This document shows, one piece after another, positions 8,913 to 17,195 of a stretch of 64,000 bases of DNA. Source of the stretch: Haemophilus parainfluenzae. GTDB lineage: Bacteria > Pseudomonadota > Gammaproteobacteria > Enterobacterales > Pasteurellaceae. Position 1 is the first letter of the stretch; each line of letters begins with the position of its first letter. The DNA is taken from positions 1,364,501 through 1,428,500 of the forward strand of contig NZ_CP063117.1 of the NCBI RefSeq assembly GCF_014931375.1, in the 5' to 3' direction. Under the pieces are notes generated by a model. That model ran no database searches and was not told the origin of the DNA. It saw nothing but the letters and a program-made list of their open reading frames with translations. A program made the translations under genes and the position numbers.

Positions 8913-9716
8913 ATGAAATTTATCTCTTTTAATATTAATGGTTTACGTGCCCGTCCTCATCAACTTGAAGCAATTATTGAAAAATACCAACCGGATGTGA
9001 TTGGTTTACAAGAAATCAAAGTAGCAGATGAGGACTTTCCTTATGCAATTACTGAAAATCTGGGCTATCACGTTTTTCATCACGGGCAAAAAGGCCACTA
9101 TGGTGTAGCCTTATTAACTAAACAAGAGCCAAAAGCGGTACGTCGTGGTTTTCCAACAGACAATGAAGATGCGCAAAAACGCATTATTATGGCTGATTTA
9201 GAAACGCCATTTGGTTTGTTAACGGTAATTAATGGCTATTTCCCACAAGGGGAAAGCCGAGCTCATGAAACGAAGTTTCCGGCAAAAGAAAAATTTTATG
9301 CGGATCTTCAACGTTATTTAGAACAAGATCACGATAAAGCCAATCCGATTTTAATTATGGGCGATATGAATATCAGTCCAAGTGATTTGGATATTGGTAT
9401 CGGCGATGAAAACCGCAAACGTTGGTTGCGTACTGGTAAATGTTCGTTCTTACCCGAAGAGCGTGAATGGTATCAACGCTTATACGATTATGGATTGGAA
9501 GATACGTTCCGTAAATTAAACCCAACAGTCAATGATAAATTCTCGTGGTTTGATTATCGCTCGAAAGGTTTCGATGATAACCGTGGATTACGTATCGATC
9601 ATATTTTAGTGAATCATCAATTAGCAGAGCGTTGCGTGGACGTCGGCATTGCATTGGATATTCGTGCGATGGAAAAACCGTCCGATCACGCACCAATCTG
9701 GGCAGAGTTTAAATAG
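8913..9716 (+). CDS. xthA: Exodeoxyribonuclease III
   Basis: The main AP endonuclease and 3'-5' exonuclease of base-excision repair. The length (267) and catalytic residues match the E. coli enzyme: N7 in NINGLRAR, metal-binding E34 in LQEIKV, the [13 protein letters not shown] loop, and D258/H259 in the C-terminal SDHAPIW. A near-consensus TATAAT is 30 bases upstream. The next gene follows after 9 bases, so they are probably co-transcribed. Confidence 0.97.
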   Translation: MKFISFNINGLRARPHQLEAIIEKYQPDVIGLQEIKVADEDFPYAITENLGYHVFHHGQKGHYGVALLTKQEPKAVRRGFPTDNEDAQKRIIMADLETPFGLLTVINGYFPQGESRAHETKFPAKEKFYADLQRYLEQDHDKANPILIMGDMNISPSDLDIGIGDENRKRWLRTGKCSFLPEEREWYQRLYDYGLEDTFRKLNPTVNDKFSWFDYRSKGFDDNRGLRIDHILVNHQLAERCVDVGIALDIRAMEKPSDHAPIWAEFK

Positions 9717-9725
9717 GAAAGCAGC

Positions 9726-10499
9726 ATGGATATGGCAAATTGGCAGAATTACCGTTCACAAGTGAATGGTATGCCTGCTGTGTTTACCGCAAATATTGAA
9801 GATTTAGATGTTTATCATGGTAAACATCTCAGTAAGGTTGTGCAATTTACCGTGCCTTATCAGGGAGATGAGGATGGTTTGCCGAATGAAGACGAATATG
9901 AAAAATTGATTAATCGTCTTTTTAAAATTCTTGCACAATTGACCGCACTTCCAAATGTATTCTTTGCAGGGCATTTTATTTGCAACCATCAGGCAAAAAT
10001 GCATTTCTATTGTGAACACGATGCTTTGCTTAAAGAAACCCTTCAACAGCTTGATTTTGTCTCAGAAATCAATGTGCAGAATGATCCAAATTGGGATACC
10101 TATTTCGATTTCTTGTTGGCTTCACCATTAGAAATGAAATTAAATGCGACAGAAGAGATTTTGAGCATGCTGAATAGCAAAGGGCGTAATTTAAGTGACA
10201 CTTATTTAATTGAGCATACTTTCCATTTTGATGAAGAAGAGAAAATGTTTCCCTTTATGGATGAATTGACGCTCGGACAAGTTTCTTTTAATACGTTGAA
10301 ATATTCTAGCCAAGCCATTCAAACAGAAGAAGATGAAGAACCTTACTTTATGGTGAAATTGGAACAAGAGCTTTCATTAGACAGTAATGAGATCTTTGAG
10401 TGGGTAGAGCGCTTTGAAAAGCTAGCCATGGAGTTTTCTGGCGATTATATTGGCTGGGAATGTGATAATTTAATGGATGACCGTTCATCATTAAATTAG
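9726..10499 (+). CDS. TIGR01619-type protein: DUF695 plus RraB-like domain
   Basis: A 257-residue soluble acidic protein. The N-terminal half (about 1-135) looks like DUF695. The C-terminal part (about 150-250, with [20 protein letters not shown] and the acidic tail) resembles RraB, an inhibitor of RNase E. This arrangement corresponds to the TIGR01619 family, represented in H. influenzae next to xthA. The start at 9726 is favoured over the ATG six bases later because AGGAAA is correctly spaced. Its biochemical role is not established; a part in RNA turnover is suggested only by the RraB-like fold. Confidence 0.82.
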   Translation: MDMANWQNYRSQVNGMPAVFTANIEDLDVYHGKHLSKVVQFTVPYQGDEDGLPNEDEYEKLINRLFKILAQLTALPNVFFAGHFICNHQAKMHFYCEHDALLKETLQQLDFVSEINVQNDPNWDTYFDFLLASPLEMKLNATEEILSMLNSKGRNLSDTYLIEHTFHFDEEEKMFPFMDELTLGQVSFNTLKYSSQAIQTEEDEEPYFMVKLEQELSLDSNEIFEWVERFEKLAMEFSGDYIGWECDNLMDDRSSLN

Positions 10500-10540
10500 T
10501 TTGATAATTCATCAAACTAGCATTGATTCGATAAAAATAA

Positions 10541-10561
10541 AGCCCATCAACACGATGGGCT
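10541..10561. terminator. Terminator between the DUF695/RraB gene and tRNA-Asn
   Basis: Arms AGCCCATC (10541-10548) and GATGGGCT (10554-10561), loop AACAC. The minus-strand side has the better T-run (TTATTTTTAT), which suits the tRNA-Asn transcript. The plus-strand side (TAAATTCTTTT) is weaker but usable. Confidence 0.75.
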
Positions 10562-10631
10562 TAAATTCTTTTGGCTACTAATTTAGGATTCGTAAAAGGA
10601 GACAAACGAAAGCTAAACCAAAAGAGAAATT

Positions 10632-10707
10632 TGGCTCCTCCTGCGGGACTCGAACCTGCGACATATGGATTAACAGTCCACCGTTCTACCGACTGAACTA
10701 AGGAGGA
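10632..10707 (-). tRNA. tRNA-Asn (anticodon GUU)
   Basis: A 76-nt cloverleaf with encoded CCA. The 7-bp acceptor stem TCCTCCT/AGGAGGA is perfect, the D-arm contains AGTTCAGTCGGTAGAAC, the anticodon loop is CTGTTAA, and the T-loop is TTCGAGT. The anticodon GTT and discriminator G identify Asn. The T-stem GCAGG/CCCGC contains one A-C mismatch at the 51:63 position, which is unusual. The gene stands alone, with its own terminator. Confidence 0.96.
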
Positions 10708-10809
10708 ATAAATTTGGTATCACAAAGAATAGGCGCGCATTTTAATGATCGGACCACTTCTTGTCAAGACCAAAAATGAAAAAAATTATAAAAAATTTTG
10801 CACTTTTTT

Positions 10810-10832
10810 CTATCCACAAAGCCTGTGGATAA
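10810..10832. promoter_or_regulatory. Inverted pair of DnaA-box-like sequences
   Basis: TGTGGATAA (10824-10832) is a perfect DnaA box TTATCCACA on the minus strand. CTATCCACA (10810-10818) on the plus strand differs in one base. They face each other with 5 bp between. The same bases can also form an alternative pairing, CACAAAG (10815-10821) with CTTTGTG (10833-10839). Whether DnaA binds here is unknown. Confidence 0.5.
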
Positions 10833-11059
10833 CTTTGTGAATTGTTTTTGTTTAAAATGGTCAACCACTGATGCAGACTGGCTTTTCCTTAAATTGTTCA
10901 TCTATTAGCCATAAGTGAATATTCTTTTAAATATCAATATGTTGCATAAAGTCCAGCAAAAAAAATAAAATATTTTTCAATTTTGAAGTGTTTCAGACTT
11001 GACACGCCTAAGTATGTGTAAAACTTGGATTTTTATCACTCAATTTGGAGCAATAAATG

Positions 11060-11068
11060 TGCTAAAAT
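11060..11068 (+). promoter_or_regulatory. Extended -10 promoter element of uvrB
   Basis: TGCTAAAAT is an extended -10 (TGn + TAAAAT, one mismatch), 39 bases before the ATG. A weak -35 (CAATTT) lies 16 bp upstream. Confidence 0.5.
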
Positions 11069-11107
11069 AGCTCCACTTATAAAATACCTAAAAAATTGAC
11101 CGCACTT

Positions 11108-13144
11108 ATGGCAGAGAAAATCAATACTAAGCCTTTTATCCTTCATTCTGATTTTAAACCTTCCGGTGATCAACCCCAAGCAATCGAAAAATTAGTCGAA
11201 AATTTAGAGGATGGTTTGGCTCATCAAACCCTTTTAGGGGTAACGGGGTCAGGTAAAACATTTACCATTGCAAATGTCATAGCGACATTAAATCGTCCCG
11301 CAATGTTACTTGCCCCCAATAAAACGCTTGCGGCTCAGCTTTATGCAGAAATGAAAGCGTTCTTTCCTGAAAACGCGGTGGAATATTTCGTCTCATACTA
11401 TGATTATTATCAGCCGGAAGCTTATGTACCGAGTAGTGATACGTTTATTGAAAAAGATGCTTCTATTAATGATCAGATTGAACAGATGCGTCTTTCGGCT
11501 ACCAAGTCGTTCTTAGAGCGTCGAGATACTATCGTAGTCGCATCTGTTTCGGCAATTTATGGTTTGGGAGACCCTGATAGCTATTTGCAAATGATGTTGC
11601 ATTTACAACAAGGGGCAATTATCGATCAACGTCAGATTTTAGCGAAGTTGGCGGAATTACAATATACAAGAAACGATCAAGCTTTTCAGCGTGGTACATT
11701 CCGAGTGCGTGGCGAAGTGATTGATATTTTCCCTGCAGAATCTGACGATCGTGCGGTAAGAATTGAATTATTTGATGATGAAATTGAACGTTTAAGTTTA
11801 TTTGATCCTTTAACGGGTACAAGTTTTGGCTCTGTTCCGCGTTTTACAGTGTATCCGAAAACCCACTATGTAACACCAAGAGAGCGTATTTTAGATGCCA
11901 TTGAAAAAATCAAAGCGGAGCTTGTGCAACGCCGTGAATATTTCATCAAAGAGCATAAATTGTTGGAAGAGCAGCGTATTACCCAACGTACACAATTTGA
12001 CATTGAGATGATGAATGAGCTCGGCTATTGCTCAGGCATCGAAAACTATTCACGCTATCTTTCTGGTCGAAATGAAGGCGAACCGCCTCCGACATTGTTT
12101 GATTATATGCCGTCTGATGCGATTTTGATTATTGATGAATCACACGTGACTGTGCCGCAAATTGGCGGGATGTATCGTGGTGACCGTTCTCGTAAAGAAA
12201 CCTTGGTGGAATATGGTTTCCGTTTGCCTTCTGCATTGGATAACCGTCCATTACGCTTTGAAGAGTTTGAGCGTTTAGCGCCGCAGACCATTTACGTTTC
12301 TGCGACACCAGGGCCTTATGAGTTGGAAAAATCGGGCAGTGAAATTGTCGATCAGGTGGTACGTCCAACAGGCTTACTTGATCCGCAAATTGAAATTCGT
12401 CCAGTATCCATTCAAGTAGATGATTTACTGTCAGAAGCACGCCAAAGAGCAGACAAAAATGAGCGTGTTTTAGTGACGACGCTAACGAAGAAAATGGCGG
12501 AAGATTTAACGGATTACTTAGACGAACACGGCATTCGTGTGCGTTATTTGCATTCAGATATTGATACGGTTGAGCGTGTAGAGATTATTCGTGATTTACG
12601 TTTAGGTGAATTCGATGTGTTGGTCGGCATCAACTTATTACGTGAGGGGCTGGATATTCCAGAGGTTTCTCTTGTTGCGATTTTAGATGCGGATAAAGAA
12701 GGTTTCTTACGTTCTGAACGATCTTTAATCCAAACCATCGGTCGTGCTGCTCGAAACTTAAATGGTAAAGCTATTTTGTATGCTGATAGTATTACTAAAT
12801 CTATGGAAAAAGCCATTACCGAAACGAATCGCCGTCGTGAAAAACAAATGAAATACAATGAAGAGCATGGTATTGTTCCACAGGCATTGAATAAGAAAGT
12901 CGGCGAATTATTAGATATTGGTCAAGGTGCAAATCAAAAAGCAAAATCGAAACAGCGTGGAAAAACGGCAGCTGAACCGACCGCACTTTACAATACACCT
13001 AAATCAGCCAAAGAATACCAACAACAAATTAAGAAATTGGAACAACAAATGTATAAATTTGCTCAAGATCTCGAATTTGAAAAAGCCGCTGCAGTACGCG
13101 ATCAACTTCATCAATTGAGAGAGCAGTTTATGATATCGGAATAA
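11108..13144 (+). CDS. uvrB: Excinuclease ABC subunit B
   Basis: The DNA-damage verification helicase of nucleotide excision repair, partner of UvrA and UvrC. It has 678 residues, the family norm. Walker A GVTGSGKT is at 44-51, the beta-hairpin region is [12 protein letters not shown], the DExH-type box is IIDESH, and the helicase motif is QTIGRAARN. The C-terminal UVR domain that contacts UvrC is [26 protein letters not shown]. The start is the ATG at 11108, which is abutted by a USS (11099-11107) where a ribosome site would be. An in-frame TTG 12 bases earlier is less likely. No LexA operator was seen. Confidence 0.97.
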   Translation: MAEKINTKPFILHSDFKPSGDQPQAIEKLVENLEDGLAHQTLLGVTGSGKTFTIANVIATLNRPAMLLAPNKTLAAQLYAEMKAFFPENAVEYFVSYYDYYQPEAYVPSSDTFIEKDASINDQIEQMRLSATKSFLERRDTIVVASVSAIYGLGDPDSYLQMMLHLQQGAIIDQRQILAKLAELQYTRNDQAFQRGTFRVRGEVIDIFPAESDDRAVRIELFDDEIERLSLFDPLTGTSFGSVPRFTVYPKTHYVTPRERILDAIEKIKAELVQRREYFIKEHKLLEEQRITQRTQFDIEMMNELGYCSGIENYSRYLSGRNEGEPPPTLFDYMPSDAILIIDESHVTVPQIGGMYRGDRSRKETLVEYGFRLPSALDNRPLRFEEFERLAPQTIYVSATPGPYELEKSGSEIVDQVVRPTGLLDPQIEIRPVSIQVDDLLSEARQRADKNERVLVTTLTKKMAEDLTDYLDEHGIRVRYLHSDIDTVERVEIIRDLRLGEFDVLVGINLLREGLDIPEVSLVAILDADKEGFLRSERSLIQTIGRAARNLNGKAILYADSITKSMEKAITETNRRREKQMKYNEEHGIVPQALNKKVGELLDIGQGANQKAKSKQRGKTAAEPTALYNTPKSAKEYQQQIKKLEQQMYKFAQDLEFEKAAAVRDQLHQLREQFMISE

Positions 13145-13147
13145 AGG

Positions 13148-13178
13148 AAAAGAGCGATCAAATTGACCGCTCTTTTTT
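13148..13178. terminator. Terminator between uvrB and degP
   Basis: Arms AAAAGAGCG (13148-13156) and CGCTCTTTT (13168-13176) extend inward with a GATC/GACC pairing that includes one G-T wobble. A T-tract follows. Convergent genes share it. Confidence 0.8.
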
Positions 13179-13181
13179 ATT

Positions 13182-14573
13182 TTATTGTACTAATAAGTAG
13201 AAGTTGTTTTTGCCACGTAAGATATTGAGTGCAACAGCAGATGGTTTTTCATCTAGCGCTTTGCGTAAGTCTTGCGTGCTTTCAATTGGCTGGCGGTTGA
13301 TGCCGATGATAATATCACCTGATTTTAAACCGCGTTGTGCTGCCATTGAATTTGGTTGAACTTTACTAATTTCCACGCCTTTAACACCTTTGGCATCATA
13401 GTTGTTTAAAGTTGCACCGTCTAATGCTGGAAGTTCCGTTTTACTTGCTGTTTGAGAGCCATCGTCTGCTTGTAAAGTCACTTTTACGTTGTCAGTTTTA
13501 CCATCACGTAAGTAAGTGAGTTCAATTTCTTTACCCGCACCAGAGGTCGCAATTTTTGCACGCATTTCGGCGAAACTTGAGATTTTTTGACCATTCATTG
13601 CGGTAATGACATCACCTGCTTTCAAGCCTGCTTTTTCTGCTGCTGAATTTGGAATAACTTCACTCACAAATGCACCTTGTTGTGCACTAACATTAAAGGC
13701 TTTTGCTAAATCGGCATTTAATTCACCGCCCTTAATACCGAGCAAACCACGGCGTACTTCACCAAATTCTAAGATTTGTTGAACAAGGTTATTGGCTTGG
13801 TTACTTGGAATCGCAAAGGCAATCCCGGCGTTACCACCACTTGGCGAAATAATCGCGGTATTAATACCAATTAATTCACCTTGTAAGTTCAATAATGCAC
13901 CGCCAGAGTTACCACGGTTTACTGCAGCATCAGTTTGAATATAGTTTTCATATGTACCACTATCTGAACCGGTAGAGCGGCCTAGCGCTGAAACGATACC
14001 AGAGGTTACAGTTTGACCTAAACCGAATGGATTACCGATAGCAACGGTAAAATCACCGACACGTAATTTATCAGAGTCGGCCATTTTGATTGCGGTGAGG
14101 TTTGTTGGTTTTTCGATTTGTACTAAAGCGATATCAGATTGTTCGTCTTTTCCAACAAGTTTTGCTTTGAATTCACGCCCATCTTGTAGTTTTACGGTAA
14201 TTTTATCCGCACCATCTACCACGTGATTATTGGTTAAAACATAGCCTTTATCTGCATTGATGATCACACCTGAACCTAAACCACGGAAGTTGCGCGATGC
14301 GCCACGATCTCCGCCGAATTGTTCACCAAATTGATCACCAAAGAAAAATTTAAATTCTTCTGGAATATCATCAGGCAATGCTGAACGGCTGTTTGCTTTT
14401 GCTTTGCCTTCAACAGAAAGCGTTACGACTGCTGCTTGCGCTTTTTCTAACATTGGCGCAAGACTGCCTTGTTCGACAATTTCATTCGGAATAGCCGCTT
14501 GTGCAGATAAAGAGGTCGCAAATACGCTTAAACCTAATGCGATACCGGTTAATACAAAATTTCTTTTCTTCAT
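13182..14573 (-). CDS. degP: Periplasmic serine protease DegP/DegQ (HtrA)
   Basis: An envelope quality-control protease and chaperone. The ATG at 14573 gives 463 residues and has a strong ribosome site (GGAGAAC). A signal peptide ends near AQA (residues 24-26). The trypsin-like domain shows the triad His117 (TNNHVVD), Asp147 (SDIALV) and Ser223 (GNSGGALL), with an LA loop (about 60-95) rich in FFFGDQFG. Two PDZ domains follow (about 265-360 and 385-463). The length falls between DegP (474) and DegQ (455), so the name degP is by convention. A sigma-E-type promoter upstream supports an envelope-stress role. Confidence 0.93.
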   Translation of the reverse strand: MKKRNFVLTGIALGLSVFATSLSAQAAIPNEIVEQGSLAPMLEKAQAAVVTLSVEGKAKANSRSALPDDIPEEFKFFFGDQFGEQFGGDRGASRNFRGLGSGVIINADKGYVLTNNHVVDGADKITVKLQDGREFKAKLVGKDEQSDIALVQIEKPTNLTAIKMADSDKLRVGDFTVAIGNPFGLGQTVTSGIVSALGRSTGSDSGTYENYIQTDAAVNRGNSGGALLNLQGELIGINTAIISPSGGNAGIAFAIPSNQANNLVQQILEFGEVRRGLLGIKGGELNADLAKAFNVSAQQGAFVSEVIPNSAAEKAGLKAGDVITAMNGQKISSFAEMRAKIATSGAGKEIELTYLRDGKTDNVKVTLQADDGSQTASKTELPALDGATLNNYDAKGVKGVEISKVQPNSMAAQRGLKSGDIIIGINRQPIESTQDLRKALDEKPSAVALNILRGKNNFYLLVQ

Positions 14574-14615
14574 AGAGTTCTCCAAGTAAAAATAAATGAC
14601 TGAATAAGTGTTCAG

Positions 14616-14642
14616 TCAGACAATAAAATGAGGGGGATGTTC
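14616..14642 (-). promoter_or_regulatory. Sigma-E (RpoE) type promoter of degP
   Basis: On the minus strand GAACAT (14642-14637) and TCTGA (14620-14616) are separated by exactly 16 bases. This matches the RpoE consensus GAACTT-N16-TCTGA in all but one base. Transcription would start about 35-40 bases before the degP ATG. Confidence 0.75.
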
Positions 14643-14902
14643 ACTAAAAACAAGGGCATTGAAAAAATATTTTTAAAAAGTGCGGTCGGAATTGAAATTG
14701 TTCTTTTGCCCGCATTTATCTAAACCTATTTTCAATTTGAAAGATAAAAGAATCATTCTGTTTAAATAGTGCTGGTACAACCTATTTTTACGTCAAAAAC
14801 CTTGCCAGCTAAGGCTGAAATATAGTTTAATTAACGCCCTGTTTCACTGCTTAAGCAGTATAAATTTTACGCAATCACATAATAATTGTGTATGAATTTA
14901 AT

Positions 14903-14920
14903 GAACTAGTTTACTAGTAC
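14903..14920 (+). promoter_or_regulatory. TrpR operator upstream of aroG
   Basis: GAACTAGTTTACTAGTAC matches the E. coli trp operator core GAACTAGTTAACTAGTAC with a single difference. It overlaps a plausible -35 (TTTACT, 14910-14915), which is 17 bp from TAGAGT (14933-14938). Tryptophan-bound TrpR would therefore block aroG transcription. Confidence 0.8.
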
Positions 14921-14985
14921 AAAAAATAGGTGTAGAGTAACGCCATTAGATTTAAGCACAACATTTAAGATTTAGAGAGTGACAT

Positions 14986-16077
14986 ATGGCGACGAAGAAA
15001 GAAGAAATCGAAGTAAAAGTTGCAAATGATGATACCCGAATTGAAAAAGTCGATCAGGTATTACCTCCAATTGCCTTATTAGAAAAATTTCCAGCAAGTC
15101 AAGAAGCGGCTGATTTAGTTCATGAAACCCGCTTGCATGCACACAATATTATTCATGGAAAAGATGATCGTTTACTTGTGATAATTGGTCCTTGTTCTAT
15201 TCATGATCCTAAAGCGGCATTAGATTACGCGAAACGTTTAAAAGTATTACGTGATGAATATAAAGATACACTTGAAGTGGTGATGCGTGTTTACTTTGAA
15301 AAACCGCGTACAACAGTAGGTTGGAAAGGCTTAATTAACGATCCTTATTTAAATGATACCTATCGTTTAAATGATGGTTTACGTATTGCACGTAAATTAT
15401 TATCTGACATCAATAATTTAGGCGTCCCGTCAGCAGGTGAGTTCTTAGATATGATCACACCACAATATGTGGCTGATTTCATGAGCTGGGGTGCAATTGG
15501 TGCGAGAACAACTGAATCTCAAGTACACCGGGAATTAGCGTCAGGCTTATCTTGTGCGGTAGGCTTTAAAAATGGCACAAATGGTGGCGTGAAAGTCGCC
15601 TTAGATGCAATGGGTGCGGCAGAAGCTTCGCATTACTTCTTGTCTGTGACAAAATTTGGCCATTCTGCCATTGTTTCAACAAAAGGAAATGAAGACTGCC
15701 ACATCATTTTACGTGGTGGGGATAAAGGTCCTAACTATAAAGCAGAAGACATTGCAAAAGTTTGTGCAGAGATCGAAAAATCAGGTCGTATTCCACATGT
15801 AATGGTTGATTTTAGCCATGCAAATAGTAGCAAACAATTCAAAAAACAAATGGAAGTTTGTGAGGATGTTTGCCAGCAAATTGCAGGTGGTTCAAAGCAG
15901 ATCTTTGGTGTCATGGTAGAAAGTCATATCGTTGAAGGTCGTCAAGACTTAGTCGATGGTAAAGCTCAGACTTACGGACAAAGTATCACTGATGCTTGCA
16001 TCGGTTGGGAAGATACAGAAATCGTGTTAAAACAGTTATCCGATGCAGTCGTAGCACGTCGCCAAGTAAATGGCTAA
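14986..16077 (+). CDS. aroG: 3-deoxy-7-phosphoheptulonate synthase (class I DAHP synthase)
   Basis: Catalyses the first step of aromatic biosynthesis, condensing PEP and erythrose-4-phosphate. It has 363 residues. Motifs are IGPCSIHDP, EKPRTTVGWKGLINDP and GEFLDMITPQ, plus the metal and substrate residues in GCAVGFKNGTNGG-like form (here CAVGFKNGTNGG) and VDFSHANSSK. It resembles the Phe-type AroG, but allosteric specificity cannot be read from the sequence with confidence. The TrpR operator upstream means tryptophan controls its transcription, as for aroH in E. coli. Ribosome site AGAGAGTG precedes the ATG. Confidence 0.95.
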   Translation: MATKKEEIEVKVANDDTRIEKVDQVLPPIALLEKFPASQEAADLVHETRLHAHNIIHGKDDRLLVIIGPCSIHDPKAALDYAKRLKVLRDEYKDTLEVVMRVYFEKPRTTVGWKGLINDPYLNDTYRLNDGLRIARKLLSDINNLGVPSAGEFLDMITPQYVADFMSWGAIGARTTESQVHRELASGLSCAVGFKNGTNGGVKVALDAMGAAEASHYFLSVTKFGHSAIVSTKGNEDCHIILRGGDKGPNYKAEDIAKVCAEIEKSGRIPHVMVDFSHANSSKQFKKQMEVCEDVCQQIAGGSKQIFGVMVESHIVEGRQDLVDGKAQTYGQSITDACIGWEDTEIVLKQLSDAVVARRQVNG

Positions 16078-16098
16078 TCAGTTTAATTTTTAGATGAT

Positions 16099-16131
16099 TA
16101 AAAGTGCGGTTGATTTGACCGCACTTTTTTT
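16099..16131 (+). terminator. USS-pair terminator after aroG
   Basis: Two USS cores in opposite orientation, AAAAGTGCGGT (16100-16110) and ACCGCACTTTT (16118-16128), form the stem, and a long T-run follows. This is the classic use of paired USS as a Rho-independent terminator in Haemophilus. Confidence 0.9.
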
Positions 16132-16196
16132 ATGCGCTTTGAAAAAGAGGACGAAAAGGGGTATGCTAGCTTCAATGGAATAAGAAAAGGGGCAGT

Positions 16197-17117
16197 ATGA
16201 TGCAGGATATGATAAATGGCTTATTAATTGTCTTAATACCAATGGTGTTAGGTTATTTATTAAAGGTCAATAATAAATCCTATATTGCAAAAATAAATCA
16301 TATCGTGATGTTTTTGCTTTACATTATTCTTTTCTTAATGGGTTATTTACTCGGCCAGTTAGATGATTTAGAGCATAAACTGCCGATTATTGGCACTACT
16401 GCGGTGACACTATCTGCGATCATTTTGGGATCCAATATGATTGGTTTGATGCTTTATGACCGCTTTAACCCCGCTGAGCCACTTAAATCACAAGGTAAAA
16501 TTGATTCTCGCTGGCACTCCTTAATTGACTCGCTCAAACTTTCCGGCACGGTGGTGATCGGCACCCTTTGTGGTTTCTTATTCAAATCCTATCTCATGTT
16601 GCCTACTGGAATTAATCTGTATGTATTGATCGTACTGATTTTCTTTGTGGGGATTCAGTTAAGAAATAACGGCATTTCCTTGAAAGAAGCTCTGTTCAAT
16701 AAACGAGGTTTCCAAACGGGGATGGTGTTTACTTTTACTTCATTACTAGGCGGTATCATTGCTGCTTTCGTTTTAGCGATGCCAATTACGCAAGGGCTTG
16801 CATTTGCCTCTGGAATGGGGTGGTATTCGTTATCCAGTGTGGTATTGACCAATGCATGGGGGCCAGTGCAGGGCAGTATTGCCTTTTTTAATGATTTATC
16901 CCGTGAAATTGTCAGCTTATTTGTGATCCCATTATTTATGCGTCATTTCCGTTCGACTGCAATTGGGATTACGGGGGCGACTGCAATAGATTGCACCTTG
17001 CCAATTATTCAAAAAGCGGGAGGTATTGAAGTCACGCCAATTGCGATTTCATTCGGGTTTGTCACGAATATTCTGCCGCCGTTACTATTGGTTTTCTTTT
17101 CCAGTATTCCGCTATAA
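16197..17117 (+). CDS. lysO: L-lysine exporter LysO (YbjE, DUF340 family)
   Basis: Predicted to export lysine across the inner membrane. The 306 residues form about eight hydrophobic helices, with the DUF340/LysO pattern. This includes GMGWYSLSSVVLTNAWGPVQG, the acidic loop SREIVSLFVIPL and GATAIDCTLPIIQKAGG, which are conserved in YbjE homologues. Two adjacent ATG codons (16197 and 16200) follow AAGGGGC; either may be used. It is monocistronic between two terminators. The window thus encodes both a riboswitch-controlled lysine importer and a lysine exporter. Confidence 0.88.
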   Translation: MMQDMINGLLIVLIPMVLGYLLKVNNKSYIAKINHIVMFLLYIILFLMGYLLGQLDDLEHKLPIIGTTAVTLSAIILGSNMIGLMLYDRFNPAEPLKSQGKIDSRWHSLIDSLKLSGTVVIGTLCGFLFKSYLMLPTGINLYVLIVLIFFVGIQLRNNGISLKEALFNKRGFQTGMVFTFTSLLGGIIAAFVLAMPITQGLAFASGMGWYSLSSVVLTNAWGPVQGSIAFFNDLSREIVSLFVIPLFMRHFRSTAIGITGATAIDCTLPIIQKAGGIEVTPIAISFGFVTNILPPLLLVFFSSIPL

Positions 17118-17135
17118 AAAAGAAATACAAAAAAC

Positions 17136-17172
17136 AAAAGAGTTAATCGTTACTTTTCGATTAACTCTTTTT
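17136..17172. terminator. Bidirectional terminator between lysO and hypF
   Basis: Arms AAAAGAGTTAATCG (17136-17149) and CGATTAACTCTTTT (17158-17171), 8-nt loop, with A- and T-rich flanks. It serves the convergent genes. Confidence 0.85.
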
Positions 17173-17195
17173 CTTATATTTAATATTAGGGATTA

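Larger units (their letters stand above)
10711..11107. other. Intergenic region upstream of tRNA-Asn and uvrB
   Basis: It holds the divergent tRNA-Asn promoter side, an inverted pair of DnaA-box-like sequences (listed separately) and the uvrB promoter. No open frame of note and no LexA box of the CTG-N10-CAG type were found. Confidence 0.7.
14574..14985. other. Divergent degP-aroG regulatory region (412 bp)
   Basis: It contains a sigma-E-type promoter for degP and a TrpR-type operator for aroG (both listed). Two unexplained symmetries are also present. An 8-bp-arm hairpin TGACTGAA/TTCAGTCA (14597-14604, 14611-14618) lies in the degP leader. A perfect 14-bp palindrome ACTGCTTAAGCAGT occupies 14846-14859. 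No small gene was seen. Confidence 0.75.

Noticed and set aside
10632..10707. tRNA-Asn as a prophage or island attachment site
   Set aside because: No integrase gene, no duplicated tRNA end and only housekeeping genes nearby.
10711..11107. LexA (SOS) box for uvrB
   Set aside because: No CTGT-N8-ACAG-like sequence; CTG and CAG triplets present do not have the right spacing.
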